This document shows, piece after piece, positions 23,971-32,231 of a DNA stretch of 64,000 bases (position 1 is the first letter of the stretch; each line of letters begins with the position of its first letter). The notes under the pieces were generated by a model, which was not told the DNA's origin, did no database searches, and saw nothing but the letters and a program-made list of their open reading frames with translations. The translations under genes and the position numbers were made by a program. This DNA is from Propionibacteriaceae bacterium UBA7704 (lineage in GTDB: Bacteria; Actinomycetota; Actinomycetes; Propionibacteriales; Propionibacteriaceae), in contig DLGC01000024.1 in the NCBI GenBank assembly GCA_002482525.1, positions 1-64,000 of the forward strand, given 5' to 3'.

Positions 23971-24792
23971 ATGAAGCGCCCGATTGCCGTGCTGGTCACG
24001 CTGGGGCTGCTGACCTTTGCCGGCAGTGCCCCCCGAAGCGAGACCCCGACCGACGCCGAGACCGACGCTGTACCGGCGGCGACGACTCTGGCGGCTCAGC
24101 GATGGCGCCCAAGCCCGGGGACGAGCTTCCAGATCCAGTACTCGGGGAAGCTCCGGGTCGGCAGCGCACAGGTCATCGATCTCGACGGCGCAGACACCCG
24201 CACGGCGACCGTGCGCAGCCTGAAGCGCTCCGGTAAGCGGGTCATCTGCTACTTCAATGCCGGTGCCTGGGAAGACTGGCGCTCCGACAAGAAGAAGTTC
24301 CCCGCCTCGGTGATCGGCGCCAAGCTGGACGGTTGGCCCGACGAACGCTGGCTCGACATCCGCAAGCGGTCGATCCTGATGCCGATCATGATTGCGCGCC
24401 TGAAGGTGTGCAAGGCCAAGGGATTCGATGCCGTTGATCCCGACAACATGGACGGCTACCAGGCCCGAACCGGTTTCCCCATCACCCGTAAAGCCGAACT
24501 CGCCTATCTGAAGGCGCTGAGCAAGGCCGCCCACAAGTTGGGGCTCTCGATCGGTCTGAAGAACGGGCTGAAACTCATCAAGGCCGCACTGCCGATGGTG
24601 GATTTCGCGGTGAACGAGCAATGCCTGCAGTATCACGAGTGCTCGGCCTACCGTCCCTTCGTGCGGGCGGGGAAGGCTGTCTTCCACATCGAATACCGGG
24701 GTCGGATCGACAGCATCTGCAAACGGGCGCCGTCGGGGTTCAGCACCGTCCTCAAGCATCTCTCGCTGAACGCCTGGGTGCGCCGCTGCTAG
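23971..24792 (+). CDS. Secreted GH114-type glycoside hydrolase
   Basis: 273 residues with a signal peptide (KRPIAVLVTLGLLTFAGSA). The mature part is characteristic of family GH114, endo-alpha-1,4-polygalactosaminidase: FQIQYSGKLRVGSAQVIDLD, KRVICYFNAGAWEDWRSD, DVRKRS-like WLDIRKRSILMPIM, KGFDAVDPDNMDGYQ and VNEQCLQYHECSAY. The acidic residues in DAVDPDNMD and NEQC are likely catalytic. Substrates in the family are galactosamine-containing exopolysaccharides. It starts 4 bases after pdxR and overlaps the sigma factor gene by 4 bases at the stop codons. Confidence 0.85.
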   Translation: MKRPIAVLVTLGLLTFAGSAPRSETPTDAETDAVPAATTLAAQRWRPSPGTSFQIQYSGKLRVGSAQVIDLDGADTRTATVRSLKRSGKRVICYFNAGAWEDWRSDKKKFPASVIGAKLDGWPDERWLDIRKRSILMPIMIARLKVCKAKGFDAVDPDNMDGYQARTGFPITRKAELAYLKALSKAAHKLGLSIGLKNGLKLIKAALPMVDFAVNEQCLQYHECSAYRPFVRAGKAVFHIEYRGRIDSICKRAPSGFSTVLKHLSLNAWVRRC

Positions 24793-25328
24793 GCCAGGTC
24801 CCGCCGCAGCGCCCGGATCGCACGATGCTGAAGGAGCTTCACCGAGCCCTCACTTCGACCCAGGATCTCAGCGGTTTCCGCCAACGAGAATCGGTCCACG
24901 AATCGCAGCGAGATCACCGCGCGCTGATCGGGAGTGAGGCGCCCCAGGATCTCGTCAAGACCGGCCCGTCCGATCGCAGCCTCGTCGGCGCCGGGAACGA
25001 TAGTGGCCGGCGTGGAAGCCGCAACCAGGGGATCGGCGCGCAGCACCGTGGGGCGCCGATCCGCACGGCGCCATTCATCGACCAATCGGTTGCGGGCAAT
25101 GAGGAAGACCCAGGTTCGAAAGCCGGTTTCGTCTCCGCTGAAGTCGCCCAACTTGCGCACGATCTGCACAAAGCAGTCACCGAGCAGGTCCTCCGGATCG
25201 GTGGCGCCTTGGGCTCGCAGGAATCGCAACAACTGCGGCGCGAACTCTCGATACAGCTCCGACCAAGCTCCCTCGACTCCGTCAGACGCAGCCCGCAGCA
25301 CCTCAGGGAAGCGTGGGCCGATGGGCAT
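24789..25328 (-). CDS. ECF-type sigma-70 factor
   Basis: 179 residues. Region 2: TDPEDLLGDCFVQIVRKLGD, FRTWVFLIARNRLVDEWRR. Region 4: LTPDQRAVISLRFVDRFSLA, ETAEILGRSEGSVKLLQHRA. A ~35-residue linker without region 3 fits the ECF group. It directs RNA polymerase to a small regulon. The gene to its right on the same strand encodes a one-span membrane protein that may be its partner, but a strong hairpin separates them. Target genes are not known. Confidence 0.88.
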   Translation of the reverse strand: MPIGPRFPEVLRAASDGVEGAWSELYREFAPQLLRFLRAQGATDPEDLLGDCFVQIVRKLGDFSGDETGFRTWVFLIARNRLVDEWRRADRRPTVLRADPLVAASTPATIVPGADEAAIGRAGLDEILGRLTPDQRAVISLRFVDRFSLAETAEILGRSEGSVKLLQHRAIRALRRDLA

Positions 25329-25380
25329 GAGCGTTGTCCAAGTGTCTGGTAGCGGTCAAGAGAAGGCTAACGCACAGGGA

Positions 25381-25415
25381 AACGCCGGGTTGGCGGGGGA
25401 TGCCAACCCGGCGTT
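25381..25415 (-). terminator. Terminator between membrane protein and sigma factor genes
   Basis: AACGCCGGGTTGGC and GCCAACCCGGCGTT pair perfectly over 14 bases with a 7-base loop. It lies after the membrane protein gene and before the sigma factor gene on the same strand. Confidence 0.75.
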
Positions 25416-25469
25416 CGAAGAACTGGGCACGAGATGAGGTGAACACCTCAGGGGAATCGGCTCACCAGT

Positions 25470-26174
25470 TCAGCCCTTGGGTGCCTTATCGGGCACCTTG
25501 TCCGTCACCTCGGAGGCCCGATCCTTGCCGGTGGGCTTGGCGGAGGGCGGGGCGGCGGTCTTGGTATGACCCGGTGCAGCACTCGACTTTCCACGATTGG
25601 TCGCTGAAGGAATGATGCCCTTCGACGGGTCGGCGACGCGTTTGTCGCTCTTGCTGGGATCAGCGGCAGGGCTCGTGGCGTGCGGTGGCACCTCACTCGG
25701 GACTGTCGTGGGGAGCGGCACCGTCACGGCAGGAGCGCCCGGTTGACGGGACGGGCTCTGCCCATTCGAGGGGCTCCCGGGTGGGGTCATTGACGAGCCC
25801 GAGGACGCCCCGGCGGAGTTCGTCGCTGCGGTCCAGGGCAACCATGAGATCCACGGTGGCCCCTGAGTCCCACTGGCTGCGGCCACGCCGACCCCGGCGG
25901 TGATTCCGGCAAGAATTCCGGCGACGGCACCGATGAAAATTCGCCGGGATCGACGGGCCGATCGACTCTGGTGCGGATGGTGTGACTCCGTCGTCTCCAG
26001 CTTGGTGGCCTGACGCATCAGCCGCAGATGGGGATCTGCCAATTGCTGAACATCAGGCATCGTTTGGGAGGCCTGCACCTGGTCGAGAAATGCGGCAACA
26101 CGACCCAATGCGGGGTCGTCAGGAGCAACCTGACCGGCCAAGAGCCGGTCGAAGTCCGTCTGGTTGTTTTCCAT
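25470..26174 (-). CDS. One-span membrane protein, possible anti-sigma partner
   Basis: 234 residues from ATG at 26172-26174. A cytoplasmic N-terminal part (FDRLLAGQVAPDDPALGRVA, AFLDQVQASQ) precedes a basic stretch (RSARRSRR) and one membrane segment (IFIGAVAGILAGITAGVGVA). The outer ~120 residues are low-complexity Pro/Ser/Lys. The layout fits membrane-bound regulators of ECF sigma factors but no zinc anti-sigma motif (HxxxCxxC) is visible. Unusually, it is upstream of the sigma gene. Function is inferred from position only. Confidence 0.65.
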   Translation of the reverse strand: MENNQTDFDRLLAGQVAPDDPALGRVAAFLDQVQASQTMPDVQQLADPHLRLMRQATKLETTESHHPHQSRSARRSRRIFIGAVAGILAGITAGVGVAAASGTQGPPWISWLPWTAATNSAGASSGSSMTPPGSPSNGQSPSRQPGAPAVTVPLPTTVPSEVPPHATSPAADPSKSDKRVADPSKGIIPSATNRGKSSAAPGHTKTAAPPSAKPTGKDRASEVTDKVPDKAPKG

Positions 26175-26251
26175 CTGCCGCCTTTCGCAGGGGAAACCGC
26201 TGGTCGCTCCCGAAAGGTTACGGAGTCCCGGCGAATCTCTCAGAATTGGAT

Positions 26252-26286
26252 TGGGCGCCGCCATCGTTGTCCGATGGCGGCGCCCA
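26252..26286 (-). terminator. Terminator after the RDD gene
   Basis: TGGGCGCCGCCATCG and CGATGGCGGCGCCCA pair perfectly over 15 bases around TTGTC, 22 bases after the RDD stop. Confidence 0.8.
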
Positions 26287-26308
26287 CATCACAGCGAGCT
26301 CGTCGTGG

Positions 26309-26932
26309 TCAGCTCCAGCGAATCTGTCCCGCGTTGGGATCAGCGGAGTTGTCGATGACCACGGTCTTGACGATCTTGTCGGCGAAGGTCTGCCGCTTGG
26401 CGTCCCACAGCGGGAACAGCCAGCCGATGTAGCAGGCCAGCGAGTCGAGCAGGTGAGCAAGCTGGCGCAGAATGCCCTGGCCCACCCCGATCAACTGACC
26501 GGTCTCCTCGCTGATCAACTTCGTCTTGGCAATGGCACGACCCGGGGTGATGCCGTAGGTGCCCGACAGGTAGCCGAGGTAGGCCCACCAGGCGGCGACC
26601 AGGACGGTGTCGATGATATTGCCCAGTGTCGAGCTGACCGCGTTGCTGATGATGGAACCCACCACGCCGAAAACGATCGCCGGGGCGACGTAGTCGATGA
26701 GGGCACCCAGTGCGCGCTTGGGCCAATCCACAACAGCACCGGCAGCACCCGTGGTCGCCGGCGGATAGGCAGTGGAGTATTCCGGGGCTGGCGGCGGTGG
26801 GTAGGCGCCGGGGGCCGCGGCATATGGGTCGCTAGCCGGCGGCGGGGTGTACGCAGGGGGCTCGTTCGACGGCGGTGTGTATCCCGGAACCGCGTCGCTG
26901 GGATCCGGGCTGGTCGGACTCTGATCAGACAT
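26309..26932 (-). CDS. RDD-family membrane protein
   Basis: 207 residues from ATG at 26930-26932 with GGGAGAA upstream. The first ~75 residues are a Pro/Tyr/Ala-rich cytoplasmic tail (YTPPSNEPPAYTPPP). The RDD domain follows: WPKRALGALIDYVAPAIVF, several membrane spans, GITPGRAIAKTKLISEETG and WDAKRQTFADKIVKTVVI. RDD proteins are poorly defined; some act in sodium/proton exchange. Single gene, closed by the hairpin at 26252-26286. Confidence 0.85.
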   Translation of the reverse strand: MSDQSPTSPDPSDAVPGYTPPSNEPPAYTPPPASDPYAAAPGAYPPPPAPEYSTAYPPATTGAAGAVVDWPKRALGALIDYVAPAIVFGVVGSIISNAVSSTLGNIIDTVLVAAWWAYLGYLSGTYGITPGRAIAKTKLISEETGQLIGVGQGILRQLAHLLDSLACYIGWLFPLWDAKRQTFADKIVKTVVIDNSADPNAGQIRWS

Positions 26933-27013
26933 GCTGTTCTCCCTGTAGAGCAATGTTGCCCCGAATACTAGGGCCTAGGCGCCGATGATCGGAAAGCGGC
27001 TGATAATTGCGGC

Positions 27014-27424
27014 GTGACATCGACCGCAGCAGCAGCCGTCCAGGCCCGCCAGAACCTGGGCGGGTACGCCCTGTTCGTCGGGGTCGGGGTTGGTGCGAGC
27101 ATCGTCTCTCGCGTCACCGGTTTCGGCCTGGCATGCCCGTGGCGCAGCCTCACCGGGACAGCCTGCCCTCTGTGTGGCTCGACGCATCTGGGAATGAGCC
27201 TGCTCAGCGGCGACCTGCTCGCGGCGTGGTCGGCCAACCAGTTCATCTTCGTCGTACTGGTCGTGGTGAGCGTCCTGGCCGGCTTCTGGACGATCACGGC
27301 GCTGGGCGGCCCTGCGGTGCGTCTTCCCGGACGCTGGGGGCAGCGACAGCTGTGGATCGTGACGGCGTCGATCGCTGCGTTGGCTTTCATGATCGCCCGA
27401 AACGTGTGGTTTCCGCTCTCCTAG
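27014..27424 (+). CDS. DUF2752 membrane protein
   Basis: 136 residues from GTG. Three to four membrane segments with the family signature CPWRSLTGTACPLCGSTHLG, then MSLLSGDLLAAWSANQF. The three cysteines in this loop are typical of DUF2752 and could hold a disulfide or metal. Function is unknown. It is divergent from the RDD gene and followed by the Crp-type regulator. Confidence 0.82.
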   Translation: MTSTAAAAVQARQNLGGYALFVGVGVGASIVSRVTGFGLACPWRSLTGTACPLCGSTHLGMSLLSGDLLAAWSANQFIFVVLVVVSVLAGFWTITALGGPAVRLPGRWGQRQLWIVTASIAALAFMIARNVWFPLS

Positions 27425-27492
27425 ACTGTCCAGATCCTAAGTCACGGGCTAACCTACTCACACAGCGGTACGGAGAGCGCACCCACCAGCAA

Positions 27493-27504
27493 TCACGTAT
27501 GTGA
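27493..27504. promoter_or_regulatory. Short palindrome before the Crp-type gene
   Basis: TCAC-GTAT-GTGA, 6 bases before the ATG and overlapping the ribosome site GAGGGG. It could serve autoregulation by the Crp-type protein; it is short enough to be chance. Confidence 0.25.
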
Positions 27505-27510
27505 GGGGTC

Positions 27511-28260
27511 ATGAACGTAGCTGATGCGTCGACCGCGCACGCCCTGAGAAGCCTGCGGCTTCTTCTGGAGGCGTACGCGTCGTCCGGAGAATTGCCCCAA
27601 TGGGAGGCAGCAGCAGCCCAAATCCGAGTAGTACGACTGGAGCCCGGCGCGGTGCTGTTCCGAGCCGGTGAGGCCCACCCCTACGTCTATTTCGTGCAGC
27701 GCGGCCTCCTGAAGTCGCAGATGAAGGTGGACGGTGGCCGTCGGCTCGCTACCGTGTTCTTCTCCGAGGAGGGCGAGATCATGGCCTCGCTACCCGCCTT
27801 GTCGATGGACGGTGCGCAACGCGCCCTGGCACGAAGCCTGCACCCTCGCACCCGTACCTTGAATGTCGCCGCCGAAGCACAGTCGATCTACACCATGACG
27901 GCGCTGGAACCATGCCTGCTGCTGCGGCTCCCCTTTGCCACGATCAATCAGCTGGCCGCCAAGCATGCGGCTTGGGCCCGATTGATCGCCACCGTGAGTG
28001 GCCTGCACGCCACGACCTTGCAGATGGACGTCGCGTGGCTGCGGGGAACTCCCGAGCAGCGGTATCGCGATCTGTTGGCCGAGCAGCCTGGGCTGATCGA
28101 CCGAGTGACGCAGCGGGATCTGGCGAACTTCCTCAACATCACCAGTGTCGCGCTCAGCCGGATTGCCAAGCGGGTCCGGGATGAATCGGAGATCATGCCC
28201 GACGCCGAGGTCGCCGAAGGAACCGGACTTTCGGTCGAGGCGCGGCACTCCACCGCCTAG
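27511..28260 (+). CDS. Crp/Fnr-family transcription regulator
   Basis: 249 residues. The N-terminal cyclic-nucleotide-binding-type barrel spans about 35-145 (VVRLEPGAVLFRAGEAHPYV, YFVQRGLLKSQMKVDGG). The C-terminal winged helix contains TQRDLANFLNITSVALSRIA. The phosphate-binding cassette of true cAMP receptors (FGExA..) is not evident; FSEEGEIMASLPAL replaces it, so cAMP is doubtful. No iron-sulfur cysteines of the Fnr type are seen. Targets are unknown. Confidence 0.85.
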   Translation: MNVADASTAHALRSLRLLLEAYASSGELPQWEAAAAQIRVVRLEPGAVLFRAGEAHPYVYFVQRGLLKSQMKVDGGRRLATVFFSEEGEIMASLPALSMDGAQRALARSLHPRTRTLNVAAEAQSIYTMTALEPCLLLRLPFATINQLAAKHAAWARLIATVSGLHATTLQMDVAWLRGTPEQRYRDLLAEQPGLIDRVTQRDLANFLNITSVALSRIAKRVRDESEIMPDAEVAEGTGLSVEARHSTA

Positions 28261-28373
28261 CTCGACTGACATTCAACACCGAGCCACACCACAGCCGTCG
28301 CTCAGCCCGGAACCCGAGGCTGCGGTCATGAAACAACGCGCGGTCCGACCTCGACACGGCGGGGTGCGGTGAC

Positions 28374-29147
28374 GTGGTCGCCAGTGACTGTTGGGATACC
28401 GCTGAGTACTCCTGCCAGGTGTTCACCGCCGCCGCAGCGGACCTACCACTGCTTTCGGAGTTAGCCCACGAGCGCGTCGAGGCTCTCGCTCAGGCGTGTT
28501 CGCGCCAGCGTCCCGATTCGGAGGTGAACTCGCTCGACGATCCGCAGTTGATGAGCCCGCTGCTGAGCGCCGTGGTACGAGCAGGACTACGCGCCGCGCA
28601 GTTCAGCGGCGGCCTGGTTCCTGGGCGGACGCAGCGGCCCGTTGCAGCGGTGGCGACCTCCGCCGGCGACCAACTCATCGAGACACCACCTCGGGCAGAT
28701 CTTGATCTGATGCCGATCGCATCGGCGTGGGCCGCCGATTGGATCGCCGAGGAGTACTCCCAGACCTTTGCCACCGGATGCCTGGTCAATTTCGACGGCA
28801 ACATCGCGGCGCGCGGCACGCCGCCGCCGTGCGGGTGGCAGATCCACCTCGAGGACGGTCAGCCGAGCAGCCGCGCCCACCAACCGATCCCGCTGTGGAG
28901 TGGCGGAATGGCCAGCGCCACCAGCCCAGCACCGACCGCCTCACTGGTTTCCGACCCCAACCACGCCCCTCGATCATGGCGGAGCGTCACCGTCGCCGCA
29001 CCGAGCTGCGAACGAGCCAAGGCCGCAGCGATGGCAGCACTCGCGCTCGGCGATGCCGCGCCCCGCTGGCTCACCCAGCGGGGGCTCGCAGCACGGTTGG
29101 TACATACCGGTGGTATAACCGTCCAGACCCACGGCTGGACCGATTGA
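28374..29147 (+). CDS. ApbE-like protein (FAD:protein FMN transferase fold), degenerate
   Basis: 257 residues from GTG. The order of segments follows ApbE: SRQRPDSEVNSLDDPQLMSP near the start, LDLMPIASAWAADWIAEEY where the family has DLGGIAKGYAVD, CLVNFDGNIAARG for LVNLGGDI, SVTVAAPSCERA for SLTVVAPS and a C-terminal GLAARLVHTGG. The conserved GGIAKG is MPIASA and the HxIDPxTG block reads SLVSDPNHA, so key nucleotide-binding residues are missing. It probably cannot flavinylate proteins, or does so differently. It follows the Crp-type gene after 113 bases. Confidence 0.65.
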   Translation: MVASDCWDTAEYSCQVFTAAAADLPLLSELAHERVEALAQACSRQRPDSEVNSLDDPQLMSPLLSAVVRAGLRAAQFSGGLVPGRTQRPVAAVATSAGDQLIETPPRADLDLMPIASAWAADWIAEEYSQTFATGCLVNFDGNIAARGTPPPCGWQIHLEDGQPSSRAHQPIPLWSGGMASATSPAPTASLVSDPNHAPRSWRSVTVAAPSCERAKAAAMAALALGDAAPRWLTQRGLAARLVHTGGITVQTHGWTD

Positions 29148-29180
29148 GTCCGAGCCCTGGGTCGGGGCATAGTGGGCGCC

Positions 29181-30533
29181 ATGACCACGCTGATGTGGTT
29201 TCGCAGGGATCTCCGTACCCGCGACCACCCCGCCCTGTCAGCAGCAGCCACCGCAGCAGTGCTGCCGTGCTTCGTGCTGGACCCGAAGCTGATCACCGAC
29301 GTCGGACCGGTGCGCCTGGGGTGGCTGGCAGCGAACCTTCACGCGTTGAACGCCGACCTGGGCGGCCGGTTGTGTCTACGGCTGGGTGATGCCGCCGAAG
29401 TGCTCCCTCGGCTGGCGTCCGAGTACGCCGTGACGGCGGTCCACGTCAGTGGTGAGACCGAGCCTGAGGGTGCCCGCCGCGACGCTCTGGTTCGCGAGGC
29501 CTTGCGCGGGCAAGGCGTCGACTGGGTGGCGACTGGTAGTCCCTACGCGGTCAGTCCTGGCCGATTGCGCACGCAGCACGGCGCGGGGTATCGGGTCTTC
29601 GGCGCCTATCGGCAGGCCTGGTTGCATCATGGCTGGCCCCACCCGGCACCGGCAGCGGCCGGTCTTCGCCTCGTGTCGAGCGCTGCCGAGTCGTCCGCGT
29701 GGGACTGGCTGGTCGCCGCAGCGGCCCAGTGCCCCATTTCGCTGCCCCCGGCCGGACAGGATGCTGCCGAGGCGCAATGGCTGGAGTTCTTGCGGGATCG
29801 GCGGGCCGACTATTCGGTCGACCGCGACCGAGTCGATCGCGACGGCACTTCGCTGTTGTCGCCCTATCTGGCCTTGGGGGTGCTGCATCCCCGCAGCTTG
29901 CTGGCCGCGATCGGGGAACTCGGCGATGCCGATTCGGATCGATTTCGCACTGAACTGGCGTGGCGGGAGTTCTACGCCGATGTCACCTGGCATCGACCCG
30001 ATTCGCTGCGTGCGGATCTGAATCCGCTGCCGCTGACCTACGATCCGCCCGGAGACCCCTTCGCGGCCTGGCAGCGCGGACGCACCGGATACCCCATCGT
30101 GGATGCCGGCCAGCGGCAACTGGCCCAGACTGGCCGAATGCCCAATCGGGTGCGGATGATCAGCGCGAGCTTCCTCACCAAGGACCTGCACATATGGTGG
30201 CGATACGGCGCTGACCACTTCGCTCGGCAGCTGTTGGACTTCGACGAAGCCAGCAATGTTCAGAACTGGCAATGGGTGGCCGGCACCGGAACCGATGCCG
30301 CACCCTATTTCCGCATCTTCAACCCGACGGCTCAGGGGGAACGATTCGATCCCGAAGGCGCCTACGTGCGCCGCTGGGTGCCGGAGCTGTCCCACCTCAC
30401 CGGAATACGGGTACATCAACCGTGGGCGGATGCCGCCGGCTACTCGCAGGGATATCCGCAGCCGATCGTGGATCACGCAGTCGAACGCGCCGAAGCTCTG
30501 GCGCGCTATCAACAGGCGCGCGGACGCGGCTGA
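29181..30533 (+). CDS. phr: Deoxyribodipyrimidine photolyase
   Basis: 450 residues from ATG 29181; a GTG at 29172 would add three residues. The alpha/beta antenna domain begins TTLMWFRRDLRTRDHPAL. The helical FAD domain has SPYLALGVLHPRSL, ELAWREFYADVTWHRP, TGYPIVDAGQRQL, MPNRVRMISASFLTKDLHI and the near-invariant NVQNWQWVAGTGTDAAPYFR. It splits cyclobutane pyrimidine dimers with blue light. The stop is directly followed by the stop of the convergent deacetylase gene. Confidence 0.95.
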   Translation: MTTLMWFRRDLRTRDHPALSAAATAAVLPCFVLDPKLITDVGPVRLGWLAANLHALNADLGGRLCLRLGDAAEVLPRLASEYAVTAVHVSGETEPEGARRDALVREALRGQGVDWVATGSPYAVSPGRLRTQHGAGYRVFGAYRQAWLHHGWPHPAPAAAGLRLVSSAAESSAWDWLVAAAAQCPISLPPAGQDAAEAQWLEFLRDRRADYSVDRDRVDRDGTSLLSPYLALGVLHPRSLLAAIGELGDADSDRFRTELAWREFYADVTWHRPDSLRADLNPLPLTYDPPGDPFAAWQRGRTGYPIVDAGQRQLAQTGRMPNRVRMISASFLTKDLHIWWRYGADHFARQLLDFDEASNVQNWQWVAGTGTDAAPYFRIFNPTAQGERFDPEGAYVRRWVPELSHLTGIRVHQPWADAAGYSQGYPQPIVDHAVERAEALARYQQARGRG

Positions 30534-31319
30534 TCAGCGCCGGAAGTAGGTCCGCCCGGCCTTGAGGTGTCCGTTGAACAGTTCAGGCACGGTCACCAAC
30601 ACATAGCCTCGCGCCTGCAGCGAGCGGATGATCCTGGGGACGGCGGCTCGGGTGGTCGGATGGATGTCGTGAAGCAACACGATGGCGCCCGGACGCACCG
30701 CGCGCATCACATTGCGCCACACCGTCGCAGAGTTGCGGTATTTCCAATCCAGGGGGTCAACCGACCACAGCACCGTCGGGGCGTGCACGGATCGGGTGAC
30801 TGCGCCGCGAATACGGGCATCGTTCTCCCCGTAGGGCACTCGGACCGGATTGTTGGTTGTTCCGGTGGCCGCAGTGATTACCCGCTGGGTGCGCTGTACT
30901 TCGCGCCGTATGGCTGCCGAACTCAGCCGGGTGAACATGGCGTGGTCCCAGGAATGGTTACCCACCACGTTGCCCTCACGGACCATTCGACGCAGCAATT
31001 TGGCATTGTGGACGGCCTCGTTGCCCAGCACGAAGAAGGTGGCCCGGGCACCGCGCTGGCGCAACGCACTGAGCACCTCCGTGGTCTGGGACACGGGACC
31101 ATCATCGAAGGTGAGTGCCACGCACTTCGCGCGCCGGCAATTGACCTTCTTCGTCGGCTTCGGGTCGGTGGGGGCTTTCGGCTGCTTGATCGCGGCGATC
31201 GCGGGTGCTCGGGGGGCTGACTCCGGGGAGTTCGCTCGAGGGGAGTTCACTGGCCCGCTGCCCATCACCAAGGCCAACAACACACCGCCCGCGACGACCA
31301 AGATCGCTACCCGTGACAC
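30534..31319 (-). CDS. Exported polysaccharide deacetylase (NodB domain)
   Basis: 261 residues with an N-terminal signal or anchor (VAILVVAGGVLLALVMG) and a Pro/Lys-rich linker. The NodB domain has motif 1 ALTFDDGPV, motif 2 VGNHSWDHAMFTRL (HxxxxH metal ligands), motif 3 RVPYGEND and motif 5 AIVLLHDIHP. These carbohydrate esterase 4 enzymes remove acetyl groups from peptidoglycan or other polysaccharides outside the cell. Catalytic and metal residues appear complete. Confidence 0.9.
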   Translation of the reverse strand: MSRVAILVVAGGVLLALVMGSGPVNSPRANSPESAPRAPAIAAIKQPKAPTDPKPTKKVNCRRAKCVALTFDDGPVSQTTEVLSALRQRGARATFFVLGNEAVHNAKLLRRMVREGNVVGNHSWDHAMFTRLSSAAIRREVQRTQRVITAATGTTNNPVRVPYGENDARIRGAVTRSVHAPTVLWSVDPLDWKYRNSATVWRNVMRAVRPGAIVLLHDIHPTTRAAVPRIIRSLQARGYVLVTVPELFNGHLKAGRTYFRR

Positions 31320-31395
31320 GAAAACACGCCCCCTCTCCTACGAGGATATGCCGGTTCAGTGAGGCCCACAGCCAGCATCCAAAACCAGCCGCTGA

Positions 31396-32085
31396 CTAGC
31401 TCGTCGACGGCACCGGCTGCGGAGTGACCGCAGTGGGTTGAGTGGTCGGATCCGCAGTGGCTGTGGGAGCGCTGGGATCAGGGGTCGGCTCGATCGTCGG
31501 AGTGGGTTGAGCCGTTGCGGTGACCGTCTTGGTTGCTGTGGCGGTGGGCTGGGCGGTCGCCGTCGCATTTGTGGATCCGCCCGGACTGAGGCGGCCGATG
31601 CTGGTTCCGGCCACCCCGGTCAGAGTTCGACCGAGGCCCAACTCCACCACCGTGATGGCGGTGACCGCCACCAGAAAGATGGCCGCAGCGCTGAGCACCA
31701 TGCGCTCGATCAGTCGACGACGGCTTGGCGGGCGCCACGGCGCAGTGAGCGTCGGCGTCGTTTCGACGGGTTGCCCCGGGGAGGCATCCTCAGCGAAGAG
31801 AGGGTCCTCGCTCACGCCAGCGGTCTGGGTCTGTCCAGAGGTTCGTCGAAGCGCCGCAGCGACACGGCGGTGGGTTCGATCCAGTCCCGCGCTGTACAAA
31901 GTTCCGGCGATACCACCGATGACACTGGCCACCGAAGCACCGATGATGGTTCCCGCCACGCCGAGCTGAGACCCCACTGCGGCGGCGGTCGCTGCGGCGA
32001 GAGCTCCCCCGACGATCTGGGGCAGTGAGAAGCTCAATGCGATCGGTTCTTTGGCTGGCGGGGCCTTGATGGTGTTCTGGTCCAA
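31396..32085 (-). CDS. Two-segment membrane protein with Thr/Pro tail
   Basis: 229 residues. A glycine-rich membrane hairpin (IVGGALAAATAAAVGSQLGV, then GTIIGASVASVIGGIAGTLY) is followed by a basic cytoplasmic loop (DRTHRRVAAALRR), a further membrane segment (MVLSAAAIFLVAVTAITVVE) and an outer tail of Thr/Ala/Pro repeats. No domain was recognised. The GxxxG patterns suggest tight helix packing. It precedes the deacetylase gene on the same strand by 76 bases and might be cotranscribed. Confidence 0.65.
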   Translation of the reverse strand: MDQNTIKAPPAKEPIALSFSLPQIVGGALAAATAAAVGSQLGVAGTIIGASVASVIGGIAGTLYSAGLDRTHRRVAAALRRTSGQTQTAGVSEDPLFAEDASPGQPVETTPTLTAPWRPPSRRRLIERMVLSAAAIFLVAVTAITVVELGLGRTLTGVAGTSIGRLSPGGSTNATATAQPTATATKTVTATAQPTPTIEPTPDPSAPTATADPTTQPTAVTPQPVPSTS

Positions 32086-32231
32086 CTGCTGGTCACTCCT
32101 TCGACTCAGCCTTCGACAGTACCTGGCGACTCCAGTACCCCACTGTCAGCAGCTGAACCCACTCAGGCTTCGGCTGGGCCATTCCCGTTCGACGGCGACT
32201 GCCGTGGCCGGCGAGAAAGCCAGGGGTGGGG

